From: Lithodes maja
Lineage: Eukaryota; Arthropoda; Malacostraca; Decapoda; Lithodidae
Reading direction: 5' to 3'
Assembly: GCA_037953745.1 (NCBI GenBank)
Contig: JBAKBP010012253.1
Location: 1-64,000 of the forward strand
Length of the DNA stretch: 64,000 nt
The notes beneath the pieces are model-generated. The model ran no database searches. It was not told the DNA's origin and was given only the letters and a program-made list of their open reading frames with translations. Below are positions 24,421-34,399 of this stretch, piece by piece. Numbering within the stretch: the stretch's first letter is position 1; every line of letters starts with the position of its first letter. The translations under genes were made by a program, and so were the position numbers.

Positions 24421-24719
24421 GATGCTACAATCTGTCAGTGTCAGCTGCACACATGGACAGGTGTTGAGTGAGTGGGGGGGGGGGGGGAAGGGGCCTGAGG
24501 ATATGTCCCTATATAATGGGCGAAATTGGCCTTTTTGACATGGAAAAGACCCTGTAATGCAAGCCCTAAGGGTCTCTTTATGGTTATATATTGAAGAAAG
24601 ATAGCCATACTCGAGAAATACCACACAACCGGCATGCATCACTACCCAGGATTCCCAACCGCTGGAGGTGGTGGTAACATTCAAGACAGCTAGAGCCGCC
24701 TTATTTACCAAGTTTCGTT

Positions 24720-25284
24720 ATATTTTTTTCAAGGAATATAGTGTTTTATTTTTGTTTTTCATGGTTTGAGTGGAGGATTTGCATTAACTTACCGATATTC
24801 ATTAATCTGCAGATACACCTCAAATGGCCCCATTTATTGGGTGAAAAGCGCTTTTACAGTAGGTAAGGGAAATTGTGGGGTACATTGGATACACGATCAT
24901 CACGATGGGTTGAGGGGGCGCGTTGCCCCCCCTCACCCCCCCTTGATTTATTGTCATCCTCGTATATGTAGATCTGTAAGGGGGCAAAAACAGGTTGCCG
25001 GTATTTCGGTTTTGTGAGTAACGCTCACGCCATTTATTGGGTGAATCGCACTCGCCACATCTTTCAAAACAAAAAGAAGAAGGAGGTCAAGTCGAAGGAT
25101 TCATTGGACAAAATGCTTTGTTTACAGTCGGGACATTATTTATTTTTATTTTTCGGTGTAATCAGGTTTTTTCAAGTGTCGATAACGAAATTCCTCCATG
25201 CGGACTATAATGAGAAAAATATGGCGAGTCTATTGGTCCCTATTTTCCCTAATAAATTATTTCTAATAGGGCAGCGAAAGAGGT
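24720..25284. other. No gene; direct repeat CCATTTATTGGGTGAA
   Basis: CCATTTATTGGGTGAA occurs at about 24829 and 25030 in the same orientation. A GGGGGCGC...GCCCCCC fold-back lies near 24912-24945. It could be the flank of the Merlin element, but the repeat is not inverted. Confidence 0.5.
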
Positions 25285-28145
25285 CTTGAATATTATTGAG
25301 GTGGCTAGAGAGCGTGGTATGGCCGATGCGTAGCCTGGCCAGTGTCACGTCCAGACTGCAGAGCTTGTTTCTCGCCCAGGGTTGGGAAGATGAGTCCTCC
25401 AGATAGGTGCCTAGGGTAGTGGCTGGCAACGAACATCGGAGGGTAGCGTTCTATTGGGCTAAACATGACCGACGAACCACCATCTAATGGGACCGCAGAT
25501 CAGCGTCCAATCTCTCGCAGGACGTCAAAGAGTAAGCTGTGGCCGCACCCCTGTCCGCTATGTGGTTCCCCCTGATGCTGCAGTGAGATGGTATCCATTG
25601 TAAATGCACTGGCCATGGTGGGTCGGAGAGTTGAAGTATCAGCGACTGTATCTTGTAGACGAGGGAGGTGTGTGATGCAGGACTATGATTGCAGGAGGCG
25701 AAGAGAAGACTGGGAGTCAGAGTAGATGACCACCAGTTGACTGGACAAGTGGACGCTAATGAAGAGAAGGGCTTTGTATATGTCAAAAAGCTCCGCTGTC
25801 AGGATGTGATGATACTCATATAACCTCCAAGTCTGGCATAATGCGAGCTCCTCGTAGTAGTCTGCAGCTGTCGAAGAAGCTGGGGGGATGATACCAACCC
25901 AAAGAGACTAACCCAGGGTGGCACTGAGGAGACAGAAGGCACCGGCATAGGGCTTGGAGGGGAAGTTCCTAGAAGGCCGTAAGTCTTGAGTCCACGTACC
26001 AGGAACGGGCACCGGCGCTTTACTGGCCAGAGCGGGGAATCCAGCCTCACCCCAGACGATCTCCATAATCCGACCAGAGGATGGGACTCCGGCATGTGTG
26101 CTACTCTTGTCATCCAACTGCAGTCAGCCATCGCCCGGTCCCAGACCATGGGCAGGATCCCTGATCCCGCCTCCAGGGAAACAATGCGGGACGAACTGAG
26201 CGTCCCCAGCGCAATGCGGAGAGCTGCATTATGTATGGGATTCAAACGAGCCACTACCGTGTCCGAGGCTGACCCATATAAGACATATCCATATTTTAAC
26301 TTGCTCCGGATAAAAACCTCATAAAACTGCAGGGCGTCTCTAGAAGCACCCCACTTGGTGTGAGCAATGCACTTCATCAGGTTTAGTCGTTTCATGCATG
26401 ACGTATGTATATAATCAATATAGGCCCTCCAGGTGAGTATCAGTCCATTCATCCGGAGTCCCAGGAACACATGGCTAGTGCGATACGGTAACAGACTGCC
26501 TCCCATGTACACACTAGGTAAGCCAGGAAGACTAATTTTCTGAGTAAAACTCATTACGGCGCTCTTCTGCGTATTCAACTGTAATCCCCATTCTGAGGCC
26601 CAACGTAGAAAGTCGTTGATAGCAGCCTGAAGACGGGCCTGGGCTTCCGGAAGGTTGTCTGCCGCACACACCAAGGTGATGTCGTCCGCATATATCAGCA
26701 CTGATGTGTCGTCAGGGCTGGGGAAATCGGACATCAGGGCATTATATAAGGGGGGGCTGAGTCCCGACCCCTGGGGAGTGCCGCAGTGTGTGGAGACCTT
26801 TCGGGACCTGGCCTCCCCGACTGACACTGAGAAGGATCGCCCCTTCAGGAAGCTGCAGAACCAACGAAGTACCGTTCCTCGAAATCCCATGGCACCAATT
26901 TTGTATAAAATGCCTGTGTGTGAGGCAGCATCAAAAGCCCCCTCAATGTTGATGAACGCCACCAGAAGGACTTGTTTATTCTGGTATGCATTGTGGACGA
27001 GGTACTCCAGCTGCAGCAGTATGTCAATCGTCCCACGGCCAGGTCTAAATCCACAGAGGGCTTCGCCCAGGAGTCCTCTTGTTTCCAGCCACCAAGAGAT
27101 TCGCATGTTGACCATCTTTTCCATAACCTTGCCGACGGCCGATAATAGGCATATCCCCCTCCTTGATGATGGCTGGGCCGGATCTTTTCCAACCTTGGGA
27201 AAAGGGAAAAGGAGAGCTTGTCTCCAACAGTGCAGGAAGATTCCTGCCTGCCAGCTACCGTTGTAAACTCCCAGCAGCACCTCCCTGGCCCCTGAAGGCA
27301 GGCGGTACAACATTGCATAGGCCACTTCATCCGGACCCACAGCCTTAACCCTAGGGAGGGAGCATAATGCATCATTCAGCTCCTGGGCAGTGAAAGGTGC
27401 GGCAAGAGCTGTAGGCGTGGTTGGAGAGTCAGTATAACGGGCGATGGGCGACTCTAGGAGAGCAGAAGCCGGTAAAGGCTCAGGAATAGCAAACTTTATT
27501 TCAAAGAAGGCTGCCAAGGAGTTCGCTATCGCCTGACCATTGCTGACTAGCTGCCCATCAATCCGAAGGGGGCACGAGAGTTTCACAGGTGTCCCATTCA
27601 TTGATTCCACAAATCGCAATGTCCTCGTACAGGAGCCTGTAAACCTCAGGGACGAGCAGAAGGTCCCCCAGGCACACCTCCGAGCCGCCAATAAAATCTT
27701 CATGCACCTCGCATCAACTCAACGATATGTCCTCTTCTTCGTGGGACAGGGGTGAAGTCTCCAATCTGGCCATGCATGTCACCGAGCTTGGATCGCTGCA
27801 GCACACTCCGGTGACCACCATGGAACAGCAGGTAGAGATGAGGTGGAGGGTATTTTCCTCCTGAATGCCTGGTAACCCGCCTGCACCAACGCTTCCGAAA
27901 ACCCCACCGCCGCCTCCGCCACTGAAGATGAAACCTCAGACTGCACTAAAAGTTCCGACACTTCAGTATATTACGCAGGCCACGCATCGTCAAAGAATTT
28001 CAAGCGAGGACTAGCCCGTTGGGACTCCTGTACCCGGACACTCTGCACGTGTAATAGAATCAGTTAGTGGTCGCTGCCCATGTATGGCCCAGTCGTGATC
28101 GACGCCCCTTGAAACTGAGGGGATCCGAGGCATAGGTCCAAGGTT
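25285..28145 (-). mobile_element. I-type LINE with RNase H, truncated at both ends
   Basis: In coding order on the minus strand: the end of an apurinic-type endonuclease (STLDLCLGSP, then GSDH near 28070), a linker with VPWWSPECAAAI near 27800, the RT frame (25799-27703), an RNase H segment and the tail LARLRIGHTTLSSHL near 25320. RNase H in the LINE points to the I group (I, Nimb, ingi and relatives). The 5' end is cut inside the endonuclease, where it abuts another LINE at about 28150. The 3' end stops before the expected cysteine/histidine motif. Confidence 0.82.
25799..27703 (-). CDS. Reverse transcriptase of the I-type LINE
   Basis: A 634-residue open frame; the ATG at 27703 is internal to the ancestral ORF, since linker coding sequence precedes it in another frame. 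RT blocks: CGFRPGRGTIDILLQLEYLV, motif A region FINIEGAFDAASH (the first catalytic Asp appears as N in FIN-I-E, while the FD is kept), THCGTPQGSGLSPPLYNALM, and catalytic YADD. The thumb has KLKYGYVLYG and LNPIHNAALRIALG. RNase H coding follows but is out of frame: TAELFDIYKAL and YSDSQSSLRLL in one frame, then QWIPSHCSIRGNHIADRGA in another. The usual first catalytic Asp segment of RNase H is missing, so the enzyme is dead. Confidence 0.85.
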   Translation of the reverse strand: MKILLAARRCAWGTFCSSLRFTGSCTRTLRFVESMNGTPVKLSCPLRIDGQLVSNGQAIANSLAAFFEIKFAIPEPLPASALLESPIARYTDSPTTPTALAAPFTAQELNDALCSLPRVKAVGPDEVAYAMLYRLPSGAREVLLGVYNGSWQAGIFLHCWRQALLFPFPKVGKDPAQPSSRRGICLLSAVGKVMEKMVNMRISWWLETRGLLGEALCGFRPGRGTIDILLQLEYLVHNAYQNKQVLLVAFINIEGAFDAASHTGILYKIGAMGFRGTVLRWFCSFLKGRSFSVSVGEARSRKVSTHCGTPQGSGLSPPLYNALMSDFPSPDDTSVLIYADDITLVCAADNLPEAQARLQAAINDFLRWASEWGLQLNTQKSAVMSFTQKISLPGLPSVYMGGSLLPYRTSHVFLGLRMNGLILTWRAYIDYIHTSCMKRLNLMKCIAHTKWGASRDALQFYEVFIRSKLKYGYVLYGSASDTVVARLNPIHNAALRIALGTLSSSRIVSLEAGSGILPMVWDRAMADCSWMTRVAHMPESHPLVGLWRSSGVRLDSPLWPVKRRCPFLVRGLKTYGLLGTSPPSPMPVPSVSSVPPWVSLFGLVSSPQLLRQLQTTTRSSHYARLGGYMSIITS

Positions 28146-28149
28146 GAGT

Positions 28150-28815
28150 GATTCGTGGAATGTGGATCTGTGGGTTGCACACAGTAGGGGTGGGATTGTG
28201 TTGCAAGACGAATGCTACGTGCTCTACGAAGAGGGGGTGGTATACACTGAGAGAGCTATAAGGAACACTGATTATTGTAATAGCGGTAGAGTAGAGAGAG
28301 AGATGCAACATTGTGACGAAGAGAGAGAGACTGCAGATAATTGGTGAGTGGATGTGAGTTAATGAGAAGGCTTTCTTTTCTACTGTGTCTAGAAGTACTG
28401 TGTGAGAGGATCCTCCCCACACATGTGAACAAAACTCAACACAAGGACGCACTGTGCCTTTATACAGAGCAAGAAGCTGTGCATGGGTAAAGAACCCCTG
28501 GAGGCAATTGAGCACACTCCGCTTCTAGGAAGCAGTTTTAGCAACAGTAGTAATATGATCTTTCCGAGAGAGATTAGAAGAAAAAGAGACACCGAGAATA
28601 TTGAGAGAAGAAAAAGGGTTAATTTGTATGTTGTTGAAGAGTAAGTCATAGTTTTCAGGAATAGGTCGACGAGTAGACAAATGGAGAAATTGTGTTTTGT
28701 AAGTATTGAAAGTAACAAGGTTTTCTCCGCCTCAAATTAGAGATAGTAGAAAGATCAGAAGATAGGTGCTTTATGGCCTCATGACGTGAATTTTGGAGTT
28801 CCTGTTGTGAGTAAA
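28150..28815 (-). pseudogene. LINE tail fragment, relative of 56255-57258
   Basis: Minus-strand frames match the LINE at 56255-57258 block for block: HEAIKHLSSDLSTISN, then RGVCSIASRG in the shadow frame over GVLNRLKGFFTPAQLLALY-like coding, CVEFCSHVWGGSSHTVLLDTVEKKAF, and RLATQSHPYCVQ at the end. There are multiple frameshifts and internal losses. The fragment stops at about 28150, exactly where the I-type LINE coding begins. Confidence 0.78.
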
Positions 28816-29304
28816 GAATAATACAACACATAAGGCAGTAATAACACATCAAAAGGTAGAACAATTTACTATCAGCGCAAGTGAAGTGTTATGTAAACTA
28901 AGTATATTAATCCCCTGAGCACCAGCTGATTTATAATAAATGTACAACGAGGGACCGGCAGTTTTTTTTGTTTTCCTGTAAACACATGGGATGCGTTAGT
29001 AATGAAAGAAAATTCACAAAAAATCCGCTCACCTAGGTCATTTAGGGGTCCTGCGGGGCGGCGGAAAGTCGCAATTAACATGGGGAAATGCGTATGCAAA
29101 ATAGTGGAAAATCACTCTTGCACCGCGGCTGGACTTGGTGGGTTTCCAACCATCGGTATTGTTGCGTAGGACACTAAAGTAGTTCCCATACAAATCTAAA
29201 CCCTCTACGTGCCATAGGACAAGAGTAATTAAGCCGGACGCAACCGTTGCGTCACTGGGGTTGAGCGTTACACACATAGGCGATGCATGGGGTCCAGTAC
29301 GTTA
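28816..29304. other. No gene recognised
   Basis: Frames of up to 79 codons exist on the minus strand but show no recognisable motif. The stretch ends where CR1-like coding begins. Confidence 0.5.
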
Positions 29305-29835
29305 AATATCAACAGGACTCCTGGGCCCGATAATTTCCATAATAGAATATTGAAACCAGTAAAAGAAGAAAATTAATATGCGAATCCCTGATCATTATCT
29401 TTAACTCATCACTACAGCAGGGTAGCATCCCTAATGATTGGAAAACAGCCAATATTACACCCATTCACAAAAAGGATGATCGAGCCAAAGCAAGTAATTA
29501 TAAACCAATAAGCTTAACGTCAGTAATAGGACAAATTCTTGAAACAATTTTAAGAGATAAAATATGTTGAGTATTTAGAATCTAATGAATAAATAAGAGA
29601 CAGCCAGTACAGGTTTAGGACCAGAAAATCGTGCCTAACCAACCTTTTCGAATTTTATATTAAATTATTTACTCTTAATGACTCAACTAAGGCGATTGAC
29701 ATAGTCTACCTAGACTTTCAAAAGACGTTCCACAAGGTACATCACAATAAATTATTATATAAGTTAGAAACGCTTGGGATAAAGGGTAATATATATTAAT
29801 GGATTAATAGCTGGCTTGCAAAGAGTTTTTATTAA

Positions 29836-30067
29836 CCCTCTCCGACATATGACGCGATGTTGAGCTTATTGGGGATACTTTAAATCCTTTGTTACCATCA
29901 GGGGTATTTAGAAACCTTTAGTTTAGTTACTTCAACCTCTGCAGTTATCTTTGAGTTAGCTGTGGGCAGAACACTAATTTTGGAGAGGTAATATTATTAT
30001 AAGAGTGAGAGAACAATATTTCTAATTGCTAATTTGGCAACCTCTGAGTCATAAATGCGTGAAAGGG
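29836..30067. mobile_element. 232-bp TTAA-flanked MITE (piggyBac-like)
   Basis: TTAA lies on both sides (29832-29835 and 30068-30071). The element begins CCCTCTCCGACATATGACGC and ends GCGTGAAAGGG, so the terminal CCCT and GCGT/ACGC are inverted. TTAA duplication with CCC...GGG ends is the piggyBac signature. CR1 coding stops just before it and resumes just after it. Confidence 0.75.
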
Positions 30068-30171
30068 TTAATGGTATAGAATCCAACTGGGTGCCTGTTA
30101 CCAGCAGTGTGCCTCAAGGATCGGTCCTTGGTCCGGTTTTATTTATCATATATATCAATGATATTGATATA

Positions 30172-30176
30172 CAGTA
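30172..30176. other. CAGTA micro-insertion in the CR1 frame
   Basis: The CR1 frame runs INDIDI, meets a stop, and resumes in another frame as GLNNLISKFAD. Without these five bases the two frames join directly at a TA. Confidence 0.75.
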
Positions 30177-30584
30177 GGTCTGAATAATTTGATATCCAAA
30201 TTTGCTGACAATACAAAAATAGGGAACATAGTCTTGAGTGAGGAAGACAGAAATGGCCTACAGCCCGACTTAAACAAAATAGTTGATTGGTCAGAAAAGT
30301 GGCAAATGCCCTTTATTGATGACAAATGTCAAATGTTGCACGTTGGTACAATAGACAAAAAATATATGTATCAAATGAAAGGCCAACCAATAATAGCAGA
30401 CTCTATGGTTAAAGATCTCGGAGTTATATTATCAGAAAACGTAAAATCTTCAGAGCAATGTGTGGCTGCAGCAAATATAGCTAACAAAGCTTTGGGATTT
30501 ATCAAAATATATTTTACCTCTAAAAACTAGAATGGGAGGTTTGACGTACCTCCCAACCTACCAAATAGGAAAACCTACTATTTG

Positions 30585-30880
30585 GTAGTAGTCTTGGAAA
30601 ATCCAACGTCAAGGCTATTAACCTAATTGCAATGACGACTTGTCTATTTTGACTGCTATGTCGTCATTCCAACCGCGGTTAAAAAGAAAACGTCTAGAGT
30701 CTACTCCTTATCTTGCTCTAGGAGACGTTGTACATTAACCAAAACTACCACCGAAGGTGAAAAAAGCATAGAAGAGAAGAAAAAGGGGTTTACCTTAGTT
30801 ACCGCTTAAGGCCCATCCCGTGTTCCGTCATGTGCAGATCCCTGTCGAACGTGCGCATGAGCGACCCTCTCTTGTTATCA
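30585..30880. repeat. DIRS 1 inverted terminal repeat, left (3' end of element)
   Basis: About 296 bases matching the reverse complement of 46626-46918 with few differences. The 51 bases outside it (30534-30584) are unique to this end and are complementary to the internal complementary region. Confidence 0.9.
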
Positions 30881-30942
30881 CATCTCACGTCAGCACAAGA
30901 ACGCGGATGGGCAGGGGTCCGGCGTGAGGGAGGGTATTATGT

Positions 30943-31053
30943 ACGTTGGATTTTCCAAGACTACTACCAAATAGTAGGTTTTCCTATTTGGTAGGTTGGG
31001 AGGTACGTCAAACCTCCCAATTTGTTAGTAGTCTTGGCAAATCCAACGTCAAG
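30943..31053. repeat. DIRS internal complementary region
   Basis: 30943-31018 is the perfect reverse complement of the outermost 76 bases of the left end (30534-30609). 31019-31053 is the reverse complement of the outermost ~35 bases of the right end (to 46920). Juxtaposing complements of both element ends is the defining DIRS feature used to template full-length circular DNA. Confidence 0.88.
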
Positions 31054-31679
31054 GCTGCATAACAAATAGGAGGAGGACATCCAAGCCCAACATACCAAAA
31101 AACCAATGCATAAGACAAAAGTATGAATGACAAAGAAACACAAGTTAAACAAGAGAGTTTAATAAAAGCGTGAAAAACTGAGGAGTAGCTAAAAAGAGCA
31201 GTTTTAACACGTGCCCGTCATTCATATTAATGCAAAACCATAGACTTGTCTTAAACCAAAAAGCACTGTACAGAACACCCTTTTCTTCCAAATGAACAAA
31301 AAACAAGGAACACAAACTGAAAATACCATTTTCAAGGAGGCAAAAACACTTATGTACTGTATACATATAACATAATCCCAAACTTGTAATCCAGTGTTGC
31401 AAACCCGTACACCCCCCCCCCCCCTTTGTCAAATAAAACAAAGGAAAAGAACGAGGGACAAGGGGGGAAGACCAGGGATCTTCGCCAGAGCACCAGGAAA
31501 CATGACCCCCGAGAGCAATCACCAGCCGAGGGGGTCGAACACTGGACACGGAGAGGTAGGAGGAGATGAAGGAAGTGATAGAAGACCCACAAAACCGCTG
31601 AGGCGAAGGCAGGGAAGGATCGACGTGGCAGGAACCGGAAGGAGGCAGCAAAGGATCTGACATCGTGCGCAGAACCCCT

Positions 31680-32890
31680 ACAAACAGGGCGACGGGCACG
31701 AACGGTCCGACAAACGCGGCGGCCCATCTGCACCTGCGAGAGCCTTCCACCTGTCCGAGGAGACACCCACACAGCAGGACCTGAAGGCGGCGCCACAGAC
31801 GCAACAGAGGAGCGCAAGGCCGACACCGGGCACAACACATGGCGAGGATGCCCAAGCCGGAAAGCCTGGACGGCGAAAGGCCGGAAAGCGGGGGCCGCCC
31901 TCCCAAGCGTGGTAACAAAAGGAGGGGAGGAGGCGAACGAGACGCCATGCAAGGACGGGGAGAATCGCACGCAGTCCCGGGGCCATGACAATGCCGCTAG
32001 GGCAGACACCCGAACCCCAGTGGCCAGAGCGACAAGGAAGAGCGGACGCCCGAGCAACAGAACCGGCGTAGCGGCCCTTGTAGACGTGGGCGAAGCCAGA
32101 AGGACCAGAGCCCGCCCCAGACCCCACTGCGGAGGGACCTGGCGCGGAGGAGGTCGATCCCGGAAGGCAGCCGGCAGGAAGGAATCCAGCTCCTGTGGCA
32201 GAACGACCAGCCCAGCGACGGACCCAAAGATCCCCCGGACGGCAGATAAGGGGGTACGTATAGCGTCGACTCGAAAGCGACGTGTACGGAAGAGGTGAAA
32301 CAAGGAGCGTAGGACGAGGGAAGGAGAGCCAACTGGCAGGCGAGTGGCCTGTAGCCACCTAGGAAAAGACCCCCAGCAGGACCCGTAAGACCCCCAAGGA
32401 GAAGACGGCCAGGAACGCTGCAGGAAGTCAGTCAGGGCCTGGCCAGGGCCCGGCCGGGGACCGGGAGCCACCGTGCCACATGAACAAGCACGATGCGAAG
32501 GCCAACGAGGCCCGCAGGACCCCAACCGAGCCCAAGAGGAAGCCGGAGACAGGTAGAGGGACCGGACTCGGGCACCACCGCGGCAACCGGGCGGACCAAG
32601 CCCGTGCCGGCCACAGAGGCGCGAGGAGCCAGACGCAGCCGTGATACAGCCGCAGCCTCGCGAGGACTGGGCACAGCAACAGCGCGTCTGGGGGCGGAAA
32701 GATGTATATCGACCGCCACCTGTACCAGGCCACCATGAAAGCGGCCGGACCCCCCCCGGAGCGCGAGGCCGGAGGGAGAGGTCCAAAGGCAACTGGCGCG
32801 GCACCCCCGATGCGAACAAGGCGACCTCCGGAACACCTCAGGAAGCCGCGAGGTCGGCGAACACAGTCCGTTGCATCGCCCATTCAACAA
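31680..32890 (-). pseudogene. DIRS 1 tyrosine recombinase
   Basis: Integrates the circular DNA copy. Coding runs from about 32890 (FPPPDALLLCPVLARLRLYHG and LLAPLWPARAW, the DIRS-type linker after RNase H, in one frame) into a 489-codon frame holding the catalytic domain. In it I see VALATGVRVSALAALSW (first catalytic Arg), LCPVSALRSSV, the HxxR box in AHDVRSFAASF, and a Tyr in VFYHFLHLLLPLRV. The frame continues to 31350, but that end is probably untranslated. A frameshift separates linker and catalytic domain, so the copy is inactive unless the shift is a sequencing artefact. Confidence 0.78.
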
Positions 32891-32899
32891 GAACGCCCT

Positions 32900-33640
32900 G
32901 CCCTCACGTCAGGGCGGCCGCCCACAGGGTGGCAGGCCCGGGCAAGGAGGAGGCATGCAAGGAGAAGGGGTGTCGGGCCGCGAGGAAGAACAACTCCACC
33001 GAGACCCCCAATAGAGTCAACGACCTGGAGGACCCCCGCAGAAGGAAAACAGGGGACAGCCTGTCTGAGTGTCTAACCCGAAGGCCACCGACTGACCCCG
33101 AAGGGCCAGCGCGTGGTCCCGCAGGAAGAACAGAGGAACCAACAGTCCGAGGGCATAGACGGGTAAGTGGAGGGAGACCCACCCATCTGCCGGGAAGTGG
33201 ACGTCCCAGGTTCGATCGGGAACCCCACCCAACCTCGCCCGACGTATCTGTGGCTACCCAGACCGTCGGCGGGGGGGCGGACCAGGGCACAGCCGCAGAG
33301 AGCGAGCCCGGAGCAACCCAGAGACCGAAGCGTCCGCGAACGGGACGCAGGAGTGGCAGGAGCTGATCCAGAGGGGCAACGGAGACACCGCGGGGCCCAT
33401 GAGGAGGAGGCGGAGTAGCCAGAGGCTCCCTAAGGGAAGGGGCAGAGCGGCCCAAAGCAGCGAACCCACGAACGAGGCCCAGAGCCACCCCAGGAGGGAG
33501 ACCGAGTGCAACACGGCGAAGACCTTCCACCGAAGGTGCACCGCGGCCGGCAGACCCCGGGTCACCGTAGCGCCGGACAAAACCCAGGCGAGACCGACCC
33601 ATGGCACGACACGCGACGGGGTCAAGCTTGAATCGGGAAC
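32900..33640 (-). pseudogene. DIRS 1 RNase H
   Basis: Follows the RT. Recognisable pieces are VWVATDTSGEVGWG (catalytic Asp in the TDTSG block), then after a frame change FLRDHALALRGQSVAFGLD, and finally FSLHASSLPGPATLWAAALT in the first frame. The usual WADALS ending has lost its Asp. At least two frameshifts. It would remove the RNA template strand after first-strand synthesis if intact. Confidence 0.72.
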
Positions 33641-33641
33641 A

Positions 33642-34367
33642 TCAAAAGGGGAACCCTAACCGTGCGACGGAGCGAACGACTGTGAGGGCGTCGCCAACGC
33701 ACAGGCCCAGGGCTTCGGAAACCACCAACCAGTCGGCCAAGGAAAACAGGAGCTGGAGCCCGCTCCTGAGGAGAGGACCCAGAGCCTGCCCCACATGTGC
33801 GGAGAAGATCCGCGGCGCGATGTGGAGACCGAAGGGAAGGCCGGCGAACAGGAACACACGATCGGAAGTCCGAACGGCCAAGAATCGCTGGAAGAGAGGA
33901 TGGAGAGGAACGAGCCAAGACGCATCCTGGAGGGCCAGCGACACAACCCACGACAGAGGGCACAGGGCCAGGCGTACCAGGGGCACCGGCAGCACCCGAA
34001 ACCGTGTGTGCACGACGCGCCCGTTGAGGGCCGACAGAACCACCAACGGTCGCATCGCGTCGCAGTTCGTCGACGGGACCAGAAAGACACGGGAGAGGAA
34101 AACCGGGCGACCGGCGGTCAACTCCCTCGACGCCACCCAGCTCGGGCATGGAAGTGAGCACGTGGGCCACCTCCGAAGAGATGGGCCGGCGTCGGAGACA
34201 AGAGCGGAAAGGGGGTCGAGACGTCCACCACCAGGTGAGACCCCACCGCGCAACCCGCCGCCCCCAACGTCCCTCGCGGCAACCGAGGGGCGCAAGGGCA
34301 AAAACAACCCGAGGGAGCACCCGAGAGGAGGGGAGCGACCCGGTCGGCCAGGCGAGAAGGAGAACAA
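33642..34367 (-). pseudogene. DIRS 1 reverse transcriptase, catalytic site damaged
   Basis: DIRS-type RT blocks: FLSRVFLVPS, AMRPLVVLSALN, SLALQDASWLVPLHPLFQRFLAVR, FAGLPFGLHIAPRIFSAHVGQAL, then SLADWLVVSE where active DIRS elements have YLDDWLVV. The motif C Asp pair is therefore changed to Ala-Asp, and motif A shows ALQDASW in place of the DLKDAYLH style. Because the region is so GC-rich, antisense and other frames are open over the same stretch; I chose this frame because the block order and spacing match DIRS RT. Confidence 0.78.
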
Positions 34368-34399
34368 GGAGGCCGACCCAGAGACCTACACATTGTGTT

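Larger units (their letters stand above)
29305..30533 (+). pseudogene. CR1-like LINE, left part (split by a 16.4-kb insertion)
   Basis: RT coding of a CR1-type LINE, in order: [100 protein letters not shown] (catalytic second Asp replaced by Asn), VDWSEKWQMPF, MVKDLGVILSEN, KALGFIKIYF. Stops and frameshifts are frequent. A TTAA-flanked MITE (29836-30067) interrupts it. A 5-base CAGTA at 30172-30176 shifts the frame just before the catalytic block. Coding resumes at 46921 with the thumb and C-terminal domain, so the two parts were once one element. Confidence 0.88.
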
